A stretch of DNA of 64,000 bases from Candidatus Obscuribacterales bacterium (GTDB taxonomy: Bacteria; Cyanobacteriota; Vampirovibrionia; Obscuribacterales; Obscuribacteraceae), in the NCBI GenBank assembly GCA_019750335.1, contig JAIEOQ010000001.1:143460-207459 (forward strand). The letters are read 5' to 3'. The notes below the pieces were generated by a model. It saw only the letters and a program-made list of their open reading frames with translations. It did no database searches and was not told the origin of the DNA. The first letter of the stretch is position 1. Each line of letters begins with the position of its first letter. Made by a program: the position numbers and the translations under genes. This document shows positions 43,008 through 51,818 of the stretch, in pieces.

Positions 43008-43010
43008 TTG

Positions 43011-44906
43011 CTATTTAGCCAGACGTTGAAGCTGTTCTTTTGTTTGATCAAAGCACAGCTGCAAAACGGACAAACGTTTATCAACGAGTTCAGAATCCTC
43101 GGCTTTAGCCGCTCTCTCCAATTCAAGACAATTATTAGCCAGAGCTAGAGCATGAATCATTGATGCGCTACCTTTAAAACGATGAGTAATGGAGCTGAGC
43201 TCAGCAAAATTTTTGTGTTGATTGGCTGCTTGTAGGCTTGAGATTAAGTCCTCGCCGTTGGCGATAAATGCTAACAGGATAGAATTCATTTCTTTATTGG
43301 AGAATTCGGTCTTAAATGCTTGATAGTCGAATAAAGAGATCGGTTCGTACCATTTGGTAATCTTGTCTTGAAGCTGCTGTAGAGTGTATGGCTTACTCAA
43401 ATAATCGTTCATGCCGGCTGCTAAGCAACGCTCTTTATCGCCGAGCATGGCGTCGGCAGTCATAGCGATAATTGGGGTTTTTCTTTCTGCTAAATCTTCT
43501 TGCTCTCTTATTTTAGCGGTGGTGACAAATCCATCCATTCCGGGTAGGTGGCAATCCATAAAAATAAGATCGTAAGTTTGGTGGTCCAGCGATTTCAAGG
43601 CTGACAGCCCGTCCCCTAATACTGTAGCTTCTATATTCAGCTTGTTCAGTTGGTTCTTAATCAGTTTTTGCAGCAAAAGATCGTCTTCGACAACCAGCAC
43701 AATCGGCTTGCTCCAAAATAAAGCCTCTGGCTCAAACGGTTGATCCGTATTGCTTTCGGAATCGTCTATCTGTTTGGTGGGCAGCGGTATGGAAAAACAA
43801 AAAGTGGAGCCGATATCTTTGTTGCTGCTGACGGTCAAGCGGCCGTTCATAAGCTCTACCAGATGTTTGCTGATTGCCAGACCGAGTCCGGCGCCACCGT
43901 ATTTGCGTGAAGTGGAAGTATCGCCTTGAGTGAACGGTGTGAAAAGTTTGCTCTGGGCGTCGGTGCTTAAACCGATACCGGTATCTGAAACAATAAACTC
44001 CAAAGTTAGCATGTCATCTTGTTTGGAAAGCAAGTTAACGCTGACATTAACCTTTCCGGCTTCGGTAAATTTGACTGCATTACCGATTAAGTTGACTAAA
44101 ATTTGTTTGAGACGAATTGTATCTCCGAATAACTGAGTTGGAATTGCGGGATCAATTTGGCTGGAGAACTGCAGCATTTTATTTTGTGCTTGAATTTCAA
44201 ATATGGACATTGATTCGTTGACAATAGTTTGAACGCTAAGAGGACTGTTAACGATTGAGATTTTGCCGGCTTCTATTTTTGAAATATCGAGAAGATCGTT
44301 GACCACCGTCAATAATGATTGTCCGGCTTCTTGAATTGTCTGCGCGATTTTGTTTTGTTCCTGATTCAATTTCGAATTGAGCAGAAGCTCGTTCATGCCT
44401 AAAATAGCTGAAAGCGGCGTGCGCAGTTCATGGCTAATGTTGGCAATGAACAGTGACTTTAAGTTTGAAGCTTCTGTGGCTTTATCCCGCGCTATCTCCA
44501 GCTCCGCATTTACTTTTTCCAGCTGGCGCGGACTTGGTAGCGATAAGGCTTTTGGAATTAAAGGCCAAAGTAGAAAAGCTGTAACCAGAGATATAAGTGC
44601 TGTATAGGCGTCAACTAAGGATTCAAGCCAATACAAGCTTTTGTATAGGGTTACCACTTTCATCACGTGAGTCATGCCGCAAGCAACGATAAAAGCTCCG
44701 AACAAACGGAACATCCAGGGATAAGCTAAATCTTTCCTTTTACCGGCAAAATATAGAAGAGCGGTTGGAATAGCAAAATAAGCCAGAGCGATAGCTAGGT
44801 TGGCTATGATCATTGTTAAAAGGAGATTCTCATCCCATTGCAAACAATAACCGTGAGGCATGAAACCCGAGCCGGAGAACAATTCTTTTAGTTTCTCATC
44901 CATCAC
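43011..44906 (-). CDS. Hybrid histidine kinase with ethylene-receptor-type membrane domain
   Basis: 631 residues. The N-terminal three-helix domain (about 25-118) closely resembles plant ETR1. IALAYFAIP corresponds to IALAYFSIP, and FGAFIVACGMTH corresponds to FGAFIVLCGATH with the copper ligands Cys76 and His80. A coiled linker leads to HisKA (FIANISHELRTPLSAILG, His159) and HATPase (NLIGNAVKFTEAGKV, DTGIGL, GGAGLGLAIS). A receiver follows (near 400-515, FMDCHLPGMDG with LSKPY), then a C-terminal Hpt domain (SITHRFKGSASMIHAL). The residue matching ETR1 Asp25 is Asn36. GTG 44906 is used, with ATG one codon later as an alternative. It is the last gene of a minus-strand run from miaB. No separate response regulator is beside it. 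Confidence 0.88.
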   Translation of the reverse strand: MMDEKLKELFSGSGFMPHGYCLQWDENLLLTMIIANLAIALAYFAIPTALLYFAGKRKDLAYPWMFRLFGAFIVACGMTHVMKVVTLYKSLYWLESLVDAYTALISLVTAFLLWPLIPKALSLPSPRQLEKVNAELEIARDKATEASNLKSLFIANISHELRTPLSAILGMNELLLNSKLNQEQNKIAQTIQEAGQSLLTVVNDLLDISKIEAGKISIVNSPLSVQTIVNESMSIFEIQAQNKMLQFSSQIDPAIPTQLFGDTIRLKQILVNLIGNAVKFTEAGKVNVSVNLLSKQDDMLTLEFIVSDTGIGLSTDAQSKLFTPFTQGDTSTSRKYGGAGLGLAISKHLVELMNGRLTVSSNKDIGSTFCFSIPLPTKQIDDSESNTDQPFEPEALFWSKPIVLVVEDDLLLQKLIKNQLNKLNIEATVLGDGLSALKSLDHQTYDLIFMDCHLPGMDGFVTTAKIREQEDLAERKTPIIAMTADAMLGDKERCLAAGMNDYLSKPYTLQQLQDKITKWYEPISLFDYQAFKTEFSNKEMNSILLAFIANGEDLISSLQAANQHKNFAELSSITHRFKGSASMIHALALANNCLELERAAKAEDSELVDKRLSVLQLCFDQTKEQLQRLAK

Positions 44907-44924
44907 TTAGCCCGATATTGAGGG

Positions 44925-45788
44925 TTAGTCAGATTCGGCTTCCTGGGATTCCAGCTTAATTTTATTTGCTACATTAGTAGTGGCTGCGCGCAAAAGTGAA
45001 CCTAATTCATCGGTTTTACGATATTTGGGAGCGTGCATGCTTACTACTCTATCTGTGTTTAGAAATTCGAGCAAGGCTCGTTTTGCTGATTTTTGCTCTT
45101 GTGGATTAAATACGCCGAACGCGATACCGCCCATCTTTTTTACCAGAGAAAAGCAAGGTATATCAGTAAGCCCGTCGCCGACATAGATCATATTCTTAAA
45201 AGGCACACGCCGGTTTTTGGTTGGCACATCTTTATTTACTATGTATTGATTCTCCAATACTTGTGCCGGACGGATACCTTTATTAATCTCAAAAAGATAA
45301 CGGGTTTTTTCGGTAAAGGTGACGCAGCGTTTAATTTGGTGAATGGCGCCGGTGTCTTGATTCTCTCCGAATTGGCAGCCATAGACAGCGGAAAAATTCT
45401 TTTGTACAAAAGGGCTGCCTTCAATTAAATCTTGAAGACCGCCGGATAAAATGTAAAACTCAATTTCAATTTGATTGGAAATGGATTTTGTATTCTCGCG
45501 CAGCTCTTTGAATAAACTATTCAATCCAGGATAAAAACATGAATCCATTGATTGACCAAAGCTATGCAGATCTTTATTGCCCAACAAGCCAAGTGCTTTC
45601 TTCTCGCCGACATTCTCCAAAATTCGGTTGAGATAGGCTAAAGCCGGTTCATAGCCGGAGCGAATCAACTCTTTGACACTGCGTCCCCAAAAATCTTTGC
45701 TGTCTATGCCGTAGCTTTCTAAAAGTGCGGTGGTGGAGTCCGGCAGCAGAGTGTCGTCGAAATCGAAAATCAGAGCGATAGTTTTCAT
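44925..45788 (-). CDS. HAD-superfamily phosphatase
   Basis: 287 residues. Motif I is IFDFDDTLLPDS (nucleophile Asp), motif II is FYILSGG and motif IV is YVGDGLTDIPCF, so a complete HAD active site is present. The overall shape resembles phosphoserine phosphatase-like members, with a helical cap after motif I. The substrate is unknown. ATG 45788 overlaps the TGA of the SLH lipoprotein gene (ATGA), giving a coupled pair. The C-terminal 40 residues are charged and probably disordered. It lies 18 bases before the ethylene-receptor-like kinase. Confidence 0.8.
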   Translation of the reverse strand: MKTIALIFDFDDTLLPDSTTALLESYGIDSKDFWGRSVKELIRSGYEPALAYLNRILENVGEKKALGLLGNKDLHSFGQSMDSCFYPGLNSLFKELRENTKSISNQIEIEFYILSGGLQDLIEGSPFVQKNFSAVYGCQFGENQDTGAIHQIKRCVTFTEKTRYLFEINKGIRPAQVLENQYIVNKDVPTKNRRVPFKNMIYVGDGLTDIPCFSLVKKMGGIAFGVFNPQEQKSAKRALLEFLNTDRVVSMHAPKYRKTDELGSLLRAATTNVANKIKLESQEAESD

Positions 45789-46681
45789 GATTTGATAGCC
45801 AGATTCGCCGTATGTCCTTGAGCGCCGAATTGGCCGATTTGCCATAAAGTACCTGCGGCTTCAGCTCGTGTAACCGGAGCTTTGGCGTGGAACGTGCCGA
45901 TCTTGCCGAAGGCACGTTGTATGTTGCTGCCGTAAGAACCGGAAACATAAAAATCTTGATGTATATAACCGGTGTAGCGCTCAGCGATGTTTTTGCTGTC
46001 GCTGAATTTCCAAACCGATTCTAGTTGACTGCGCCAGGGTTCAAGCGCTTTGCCGCAATCGACTCCGACTTTCATTGAGATCATTTCTTCGCGGGTAATC
46101 GGTTGATTACTTTTGAAGGTTCCGTCTTCGTAACCAACTGAATAACCGGCATTAGCCAAGGCTTGAGCATATTTATATGCCGGATCGCTGGCGGATAAAT
46201 CTTTGAAAAATGGTGGAGCGCTAGTGGCCAAATGTATCTGTTGTGCGGCTGGCATAATTGCGTTGTAAGCTTTATACAGCCAGGTTACATATTCGCCGCG
46301 GCTGATGTTTTTGTTGGGCAAAAATTCATTGCTCGCACCATCAAAAATGCCGATCTTAGCCAAATCTTCGATCATTTGTTTTTGCGCCACTTCATCTAAA
46401 TCGCTAAATTTAGGATGATTGGTAGTTTGCGGTTTTGGAGCTTCGGCTTCTGTTGCTGCTGATTCTTGAATGTTTTTAGTCTGGGCATCATTTACAGCGC
46501 TTGTTAAAAGGCTGAGAGCTAAAGCGTTGGGGAGCTTAGTGCGCAAAGAGGCGTTCTCTTTTTCCAACTGTTCTACTCGATGTTGAAGCTCGTCGATTTT
46601 GCTTTTATCTTCGCTGCTGCTGCAAGCGGACAAGCCTACGCTTGCGGCTAGGCAAAATAAGGCAATGACGGAAAGACGCAT
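45785..46681 (-). CDS. SLH-domain lipoprotein
   Basis: 298 residues. The N-terminus has a lipoprotein signal ending LSAC, with the lipidated Cys at position 20. A coiled-coil heptad stretch follows (KIDELQHRVEQLEKENASLR). Three S-layer-homology-like segments come next: GIFDGASNEFLPNKNISRGE, YSVGYEDGTFKSNQPITREE, and a last, weaker one ending APVTRAEAAGTLWQI. SLH motifs bind secondary cell-wall polymer or peptidoglycan, so this is likely an anchor between the envelope layer and a membrane. It starts nine bases after miaB and overlaps the HAD gene. It is a small relative of cyanobacterial SLH outer-membrane proteins, but has no porin barrel. Confidence 0.85.
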   Translation of the reverse strand: MRLSVIALFCLAASVGLSACSSSEDKSKIDELQHRVEQLEKENASLRTKLPNALALSLLTSAVNDAQTKNIQESAATEAEAPKPQTTNHPKFSDLDEVAQKQMIEDLAKIGIFDGASNEFLPNKNISRGEYVTWLYKAYNAIMPAAQQIHLATSAPPFFKDLSASDPAYKYAQALANAGYSVGYEDGTFKSNQPITREEMISMKVGVDCGKALEPWRSQLESVWKFSDSKNIAERYTGYIHQDFYVSGSYGSNIQRAFGKIGTFHAKAPVTRAEAAGTLWQIGQFGAQGHTANLAIKS

Positions 46682-46690
46682 CTTTATTGA

Positions 46691-48043
46691 TTATCCTTTG
46701 AAGGGGCTGCCTCGCAAGGCCCAAGGGTTAGCTGATTCAATTTGAACATCGACTAAACGACCGATTAAAGTTTCTGGTCCTTCAAAGTTCACTAGTTTGT
46801 TGGTGCGAGTCCGCCCGCTTAATCTCTCCGGATTGCGTTCGCTGCGTCCTTCGACCAATACGTCAAAAGTTTTGCCGACATAGCGTTTATTGCATTTATG
46901 GGCAACTTCGCTGACTATTGAATTAAGGAAACGGAGACGTTCATATTTTTCGTGCTCCGAAACTTGATCGGCCCAATTGGCAGAAGGTGTGTGCGGACGC
47001 GGTGAGTATGCCGCAGTATTGCACATGTCAAATCCAATCTCTTCGACAAGGTTGACTGTATTCATGAACTCTTGTTCTGTTTCACCGGGAAAGCCGACAA
47101 TCAAATCGGTTGATATGGCTGCATCCGGTAGTTTAGCCCGAATTCGATCGATCATTTTTCTGTAAAAATCGACCTGATAACCACGAGCCATTCGGCGTAA
47201 AGTGCGATTATCTCCAGCTTGAATCGGCACATGGAAAAATTCGCAAGCATTTGCCGTTTCAGCAACAGCCTCGATGATGCCGTCTTGCAGATCGCGCGGA
47301 TGACCGGTAATGAAACGAACACGCTTAATCTGCTCAAGTTTGCCGATCTCTCTAAGCAGATCGCCTAAATGAATCTCCGGATTAAGATCGTGTCCGTAAG
47401 CCGTGACGTTTTGTCCAAGCAGTGTTACTTCCAAATAACCGGCGTCGGCAAGTTCTTTAATCTCATGAACAATTTGTCCTGGTTGTCTGCTTTTTTCTCG
47501 TCCGCGTACATATGGAACGATGCAATAAGTACAGTTATAATCGCAGCCGTAAATTATTGAGACCCAGGCGCTGATGTCGCTCTGTCTGATCACCGGTAGC
47601 TCGGGCAGATCTTCGGGTAGTTCTTGGATTACCTCAACTACTGGTTTGCGTTCACGTTCAGCTTTAAGGACCAATTCCGGTAGGCGAAAAAGATTATGGG
47701 TGCCAAAAACGATATCGACGCCAGGAGATCGTTGTAACAAGGCTTCGCCGGCATCTTGTGCCACGCAGCCACCAACGGCAATTAAAGTCCCGGGACGACG
47801 GATTTTTTTCCAATGACCAAGATAGCTGAATACTTTGTCTTCGGCGCCTTCGCGGATGGCGCATGTATTCAAAATCATCAAATCAGCTTGTTTGAGATCG
47901 TCAATTTGGTTATAACCGATTTCAGCTAACAAGCCGAGCATGTTTTCTGAGTCGGCTTTATTCATCTGACAGCCGAAAGTCTCAACATAGACAGATTTTG
48001 TTTTTGCTCGTGCAGATGTAAGTTGTGGTTCGCTGACAGCCAT
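46691..48043 (-). CDS. miaB: tRNA-2-methylthio-N6-dimethylallyladenosine synthase
   Basis: 450-residue radical-SAM methylthiotransferase acting on A37 of tRNAs reading UNN codons. The N-terminal UPF0004 domain contributes cluster Cys in ETFGCQMNKADSE, LNTCAIREGAEDK and VGGCVAQ. The radical-SAM Cys motif is CDYNCTYCIVPYVRGREKS near residue 155. The C-terminal TRAM domain has VLVEGRSERNPERLSGRT. I choose ATG 48043, which has GGAG nine bases upstream; a GTG five codons earlier overlaps that ribosome site. Its partner miaA is not in the window. It leads a run with the SLH lipoprotein, HAD and kinase genes. Confidence 0.95.
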   Translation of the reverse strand: MAVSEPQLTSARAKTKSVYVETFGCQMNKADSENMLGLLAEIGYNQIDDLKQADLMILNTCAIREGAEDKVFSYLGHWKKIRRPGTLIAVGGCVAQDAGEALLQRSPGVDIVFGTHNLFRLPELVLKAERERKPVVEVIQELPEDLPELPVIRQSDISAWVSIIYGCDYNCTYCIVPYVRGREKSRQPGQIVHEIKELADAGYLEVTLLGQNVTAYGHDLNPEIHLGDLLREIGKLEQIKRVRFITGHPRDLQDGIIEAVAETANACEFFHVPIQAGDNRTLRRMARGYQVDFYRKMIDRIRAKLPDAAISTDLIVGFPGETEQEFMNTVNLVEEIGFDMCNTAAYSPRPHTPSANWADQVSEHEKYERLRFLNSIVSEVAHKCNKRYVGKTFDVLVEGRSERNPERLSGRTRTNKLVNFEGPETLIGRLVDVQIESANPWALRGSPFKG

Positions 48044-48095
48044 TGACCATTGCTCCACGGAGTCGATGCCAGCTTCTGGCTGGCGGGTTGAAGCT

Positions 48096-48272
48096 CTAGT
48101 TTAACTCAATCGGCTTCAGGAAGGCATCATTTTCACGAACTTTCTCGAAGAAACGTTCGTAGGATTGACGAACCCATTCCAGCCGCTCTTCGCGGTCGGT
48201 AGGCATGTTCAGTTCTTCCGTTTTGCTTGGCGGAAGAAGCGTTTCTTTGTTGTCAGACAATTTCTTGTCCAC
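48096..48272 (-). CDS. Small charged protein upstream of miaB
   Basis: 58 residues, unrecognised. It is strongly charged and helical in its second half (PTDREERLEWVRQSYERFFE, ending LKPIELN). GTG 48272 is preceded by AGGA at six bases. The frame lies 52 bases upstream of miaB in the same direction and could share its transcript. The orderly amphipathic C-terminal helix suggests a genuine protein, but there is no conserved motif to name. Confidence 0.5.
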   Translation of the reverse strand: MDKKLSDNKETLLPPSKTEELNMPTDREERLEWVRQSYERFFEKVRENDAFLKPIELN

Positions 48273-48514
48273 GAGCAATCCTAATGATATTCAAGGGCAA
48301 ACGCTTGCAGGAACTTGCATAGCGCAGCTCATAAGGGTACTTGCTTGCCAAATAGATTGCCATGAAAAAGGGTTTATACCGTCACATGAGAGAGAAGTTG
48401 CTGAGGGGAGGAATTTGTGACCGACTAGGACTTATGGTAAATGTTGGCGATATTTAAGGCGAGCCGGGGCTATTTCTTCACTTAACTTTCGCTTATATAC
48501 CTGATTGTTGCCCA

Positions 48515-48520
48515 TATAAT
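48515..48520 (+). promoter_or_regulatory. Predicted -10 element of the GNAT gene
   Basis: A perfect TATAAT is followed 8-13 bases later by TTTGGAGG, the ribosome site of the GNAT gene at 48543. The -35 match 17 bases upstream is poor. The rest of the 270-base gap (48273-48542) shows nothing else that I can support. Confidence 0.4.
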
Positions 48521-48542
48521 TTAAGTTTGGAGGCAAATTTTG

Positions 48543-48977
48543 ATGGAAATAAAAGAAGTTGCCTACGGTTCTGAAATCTACGAGTTGGCTAAAGGACTCC
48601 GAGAAGAGGTTCTAAGACGCCCGCTGGGACTGGATTTTATCGGCGTTGATCTGTCCGAAGAAAAAAGACAAATTCACATTGTGGCTGTTGATCAGGGTGG
48701 CGCCGTGGTCGGCACTGTTTTATTGATTCCTCTGAACGAAGGGCGGATCAAATTGCGACAGATGGCCATCAGCCCTGCTTTGCAAGGCAAAGGTGCTGGA
48801 CGCAAAGTTATTGAATTTGCGGAAAGTATTGCAAAATCAAGAAACTTTCACACCATAGAAATGCATGCTCGTCTTTATGCTCGCGGTTTCTATGAAAAGC
48901 TTGGCTATAAGGCTGAAGGAGACGAGTTTATTGAAGTGACAATCCCTCATGTGAAAATGACAAAAGCTCTTCAATAA
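48543..48977 (+). CDS. GNAT-family N-acetyltransferase
   Basis: 144 residues, a single GNAT domain. The acetyl-CoA pyrophosphate loop is QGKGAGRKVIEFAE near residue 86, preceded by the strand IKLRQMAISPAL. The C-terminal strand-turn ARGFYEKLGYKAEGDEF near 120 closes the fold. It resembles the ElaA/YjcF-like group (LRRPLGLDF near residue 30). The substrate is unknown. ATG 48543 has GGAGG upstream; a TTG one codon earlier is less likely. It is convergent with the P-loop gene, with one base between stops. Confidence 0.85.
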   Translation: MEIKEVAYGSEIYELAKGLREEVLRRPLGLDFIGVDLSEEKRQIHIVAVDQGGAVVGTVLLIPLNEGRIKLRQMAISPALQGKGAGRKVIEFAESIAKSRNFHTIEMHARLYARGFYEKLGYKAEGDEFIEVTIPHVKMTKALQ

Positions 48978-48978
48978 A

Positions 48979-49422
48979 TTAGCCTACGGGAAAATCTATT
49001 TTGGGCAGGCTTGAGGCCGCGATCTCCTTTTCGATTCGCTGTTGCATATTTTTTGCATCGATAAAAGAAGCTTTGCGCAGCAAGCAGCGTTCTTTTAAAA
49101 GTGTGTCGCTTATGGAAAGATTGATGATCAAGTCACAATCAAGCACTACCGTACCGAATACAGGCTTCCCCGGCAATACGGCAATGCGGCTTTTAGCCAG
49201 CTTGTTCATTGTCGCTCCGATCTCTTCGGTCCATGGTGAACTACAAACGTACTCGCTCTCTGCTTTGCTAAGCTTTGGAAACAGCAATTTGTCCATATCT
49301 TGAGCGTCCGGAATTTGCGATAGCAAAGTAGTTTTGCCTGTACAAGTTGTACCGATTACTACGACTCGCTTTTCTCTGTATTGATCAAGCAGTTTGTTTA
49401 ATTCGCTTGCCAGGTCCGTCAA
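48979..49422 (-). CDS. Small P-loop NTPase-like protein
   Basis: 147 residues. The Walker A motif GTTCTGKTTLL is near residue 24. A candidate Walker B/acidic strand is VVLDCDLIINL near 95, and a C-terminal LID-like helix has KERCLLRKASFIDAKNM. The size and layout suggest a shikimate/adenylate-kinase-like nucleotide kinase or a small ATPase, but the substrate is not recognised. TTG 49422 overlaps the ribD stop (TTGA) and has GGAG nine bases upstream. It is the third gene of pfkA-ribD-P-loop. Confidence 0.65.
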   Translation of the reverse strand: MTDLASELNKLLDQYREKRVVVIGTTCTGKTTLLSQIPDAQDMDKLLFPKLSKAESEYVCSSPWTEEIGATMNKLAKSRIAVLPGKPVFGTVVLDCDLIINLSISDTLLKERCLLRKASFIDAKNMQQRIEKEIAASSLPKIDFPVG

Positions 49423-50546
49423 ATTGACGTCTCCTGAGAAACAAGTCCGCTGACAAGCAGATCTTGACCAAGCTGTTTGTACTCGACATTTTGCAATCTT
49501 ATTCGTTCATTTATTAGTTGAGATTGAGTTCCGGCTAGGCTTGCTATGCCTTTTCCATCGACAAGAATACTCGGTGATACAAACCAACAGATTTCGTCAA
49601 TCAAGTTGGCTTCAAGCAAAGCGCCGGCTAAACGTCCACCACCTTCGCAGAGCAAAGTCTGCACTCCGGCGTTTGCCAGGTTTTTGAATATGCTTTCCAG
49701 ATCCAGCTCAGGTACAAGCTTTATGTGTTGTCCGTAACTTTCCGCATTTTTGATCTTTTGCGGGCTGGAGAAAATAAATGTAGAAGTGCCCGCCAAAGTC
49801 AAAGCATTTTTTGCCGGTGCTGTACAAAAACGACTTTGTGGTTGCACTAAAAGTTGCGGATCGATGACCGCTTTTAGAGGATCTCTTCCGTCCGTGATAT
49901 CGCGTACATTTAGCTGTGCGTCGTCTTTCCAGGCGGTGTGCCCGCCGATTATTACGCAGTCGACTTTGTTGCGCAGCTCATGAACATGAGCTCGGGCTTC
50001 TGCTCCGGTAATCCAGCGGCTGTTGCCGTCACGATCGGCGATGCGTCCGTCTAAAGTTGCTGCCATTTTCAGAATTGTCCAGGGCAGCCCTTTAGTTACT
50101 CTTTTGATAAAACCACGGTTAAGAAAGCGGCATTGCTCTTCCAGAAGTCCGACGTCCACTTGCAAGCCGGCGTTACGTAGCTGCTCGATCCCTTTGCCGG
50201 CGACGACAGGATTAGGATCGACCATGCCGGCCACCACGCGCTTAACTCCGCTTTTCAGCACCAAATCAGTGCATGGCGGGGTTCGTCCGTGATGGCAGCA
50301 AGGTTCGAGACTTACATATAAGGTACCGCCGGCAGCGCGATCCCCGGCATCTTTGAAGGCAAGAACTTCGGCATGTTCGCCGCCTGCTTTTTGATGATAA
50401 CCGCGCCCGACGATGTTGCCGCCTGCGTCGCTAATTACAGCGCCGACCAGCGGATTCGGTATCGTCCGTCCTTCGGCTTTGCTTGCCAAAGAAAGACACT
50501 CGGACATTGCTGCCCGATCACGATCCGAATAAGAGTTTGCCGTCAT
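49419..50546 (-). CDS. ribD: Bifunctional riboflavin deaminase/reductase
   Basis: 375 residues. The N-terminal cytidine-deaminase-like domain holds the zinc site in GGEHAEVLAF and LEPCCHHGRTPPCTDLV. The C-terminal reductase (about 150-375) has KMAATLDGRIADRDGNSRWI and CEGGGRLAGALLEANLIDE. Together they perform deamination and NADPH-linked reduction early in riboflavin synthesis. ATG 50546 lies three bases after the pfkA stop. No ribE, ribBA or ribH is nearby and I see no FMN riboswitch here, since the gene is internal to an operon. Confidence 0.95.
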   Translation of the reverse strand: MTANSYSDRDRAAMSECLSLASKAEGRTIPNPLVGAVISDAGGNIVGRGYHQKAGGEHAEVLAFKDAGDRAAGGTLYVSLEPCCHHGRTPPCTDLVLKSGVKRVVAGMVDPNPVVAGKGIEQLRNAGLQVDVGLLEEQCRFLNRGFIKRVTKGLPWTILKMAATLDGRIADRDGNSRWITGAEARAHVHELRNKVDCVIIGGHTAWKDDAQLNVRDITDGRDPLKAVIDPQLLVQPQSRFCTAPAKNALTLAGTSTFIFSSPQKIKNAESYGQHIKLVPELDLESIFKNLANAGVQTLLCEGGGRLAGALLEANLIDEICWFVSPSILVDGKGIASLAGTQSQLINERIRLQNVEYKQLGQDLLVSGLVSQETSI

Positions 50547-50549
50547 GGT

Positions 50550-51578
50550 TTAGCCGAAGAAGACTTCAGCTACTTGATACATCTCCATGTCGAGAGTCTT
50601 CAAAGTACCGACTCCGGCTTCCACCGGAACATCGATTATTTTAGCTCCGCTCAAAGCAACCATCGTACCGAATTTTTTCTCTTGAACGAGATCGGCGGCT
50701 TTAACACCAAATCTAGTGGCAAGCACACGGTCGAAAGCCGTCGGTGTACCACCGCGCTGGATGTGTCCCAGCGTCATTGCTCTGGTTTCATAGCCGGTTT
50801 CTTTTTCGATCAATTTAGCAAGCTGATCGCCGATTCCGCCAAGTTTTACGTGACCGAAAGAATCAAGCTCTTTATCTTTCAGTATTTCTTCTTCGGCCAG
50901 TTTTGCACCTTCGGCTACAACAACGATGGAGAAGTTGCGACCGCGTGCGTGACGCTTCTTGATTGCTTGCAATAACTCGTTGGTGTTAATTGGTTTTTCC
51001 GGAATGCAGATGAAGTCAGCACCGCCGGCGATACCGCCGTAGCAGGCGATCCATCCGGCATGCCGTCCCATTACTTCACAAACCAATACGCGGTTGTGGG
51101 ATTCTGCCGTAGTATGCAGGCGATCCAAAGCTTCGCAAACGATATTGACGGCTGTGTCGAAACCGAAAGTGAAGTCGGTGGCGTTCAAATCGTTGTCGAT
51201 TGTTTTCGGCACGCAAACCACATTGAGACCGTGTTCTTTGAACATTCGGTTTGCAACGCCGCAAGTATCTTCGCCGCCGATGGCCACTAAGGCGTCGAGA
51301 TTGTTGCGCTTCATGGATTCCATGATCTTTTCCGGTCCTTTTTCTACTTTAAAAGGATTCGTCCGAGAAGTTTTCAATATGGTGCCGCCCCGTTGAATTA
51401 ATCCACCGGTGTTGTTGAGGGTTAAAGGCATGATCATATTTTCAATTGGACCGCGCCAGCCTTCAAGAAATCCCAGCACTTCAGCGCCATGGTCCTTGAT
51501 GCTGCGTCTCACTACCGATCTGATCACGGCGTTTAAGCCAGGACAGTCGCCACCGCCGGTAAGAATGCCAATTCGCAT
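50550..51578 (-). CDS. pfkA: 6-phosphofructokinase, PPi-type signature
   Basis: 342 residues of the PfkA family. The N-terminal phosphate loop is GILTGGGDCPGLNAVIR. The key positions read VAIGGEDTCGVA (Asp where ATP enzymes have Gly104, E. coli numbering) and CVPKTIDNDL (Lys where E. coli has Gly124). In this family Asp104 with Lys124 goes with pyrophosphate rather than ATP as donor, as in Amycolatopsis. MGRHAGWIACYGG and IQRGGTPTAFDRVLATRFG complete the fructose-6-phosphate site. PPi use is thus predicted from two residues, not shown. ATG 51578 has GAGG nine bases upstream. ribD follows after three bases. Confidence 0.92.
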   Translation of the reverse strand: MRIGILTGGGDCPGLNAVIRSVVRRSIKDHGAEVLGFLEGWRGPIENMIMPLTLNNTGGLIQRGGTILKTSRTNPFKVEKGPEKIMESMKRNNLDALVAIGGEDTCGVANRMFKEHGLNVVCVPKTIDNDLNATDFTFGFDTAVNIVCEALDRLHTTAESHNRVLVCEVMGRHAGWIACYGGIAGGADFICIPEKPINTNELLQAIKKRHARGRNFSIVVVAEGAKLAEEEILKDKELDSFGHVKLGGIGDQLAKLIEKETGYETRAMTLGHIQRGGTPTAFDRVLATRFGVKAADLVQEKKFGTMVALSGAKIIDVPVEAGVGTLKTLDMEMYQVAEVFFG

Positions 51579-51768
51579 AGATATAAGCCTCGCTCCGCAA
51601 ATATTGCGCTAGGGTCGTCAAGGGTAGTCCCTTGGTTTGTGCTGTAAGTATACTCGGGGCTACCTCATGCGCGTGGCATGTGGCTAATTCAGGTTTACCT
51701 ATCGAAAAATTTTCCATAAGCAAAGTGCAATAGCGGAAGTTTTTCTTACCATTTGCTCTGATCCGGCT

Positions 51769-51797
51769 TTGACCATCTACAATGCAAAGGCTTTATA
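51769..51797 (+). promoter_or_regulatory. Predicted sigma-70 promoter for sucCD
   Basis: TTGACC at 51769-51774 and TTTATA at 51792-51797 are 17 bases apart. Transcription would start near 51804-51806. That is at or past the ATG at 51801, which favours the GTG at 51819 as the sucC start. Confidence 0.55.
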
Positions 51798-51818
51798 CCT
51801 ATGGCAGAGGGGGATGTA

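Noticed and set aside
48362..48457. 31-codon frame in the gap before the GNAT gene
   Set aside because: It reads plausibly but has no ribosome site and no sign of conservation that can be judged from one sequence.
50373..50975. 200-residue open frame opposite ribD and pfkA
   Set aside because: It lies wholly antisense to two well-supported enzymes and its composition looks random.
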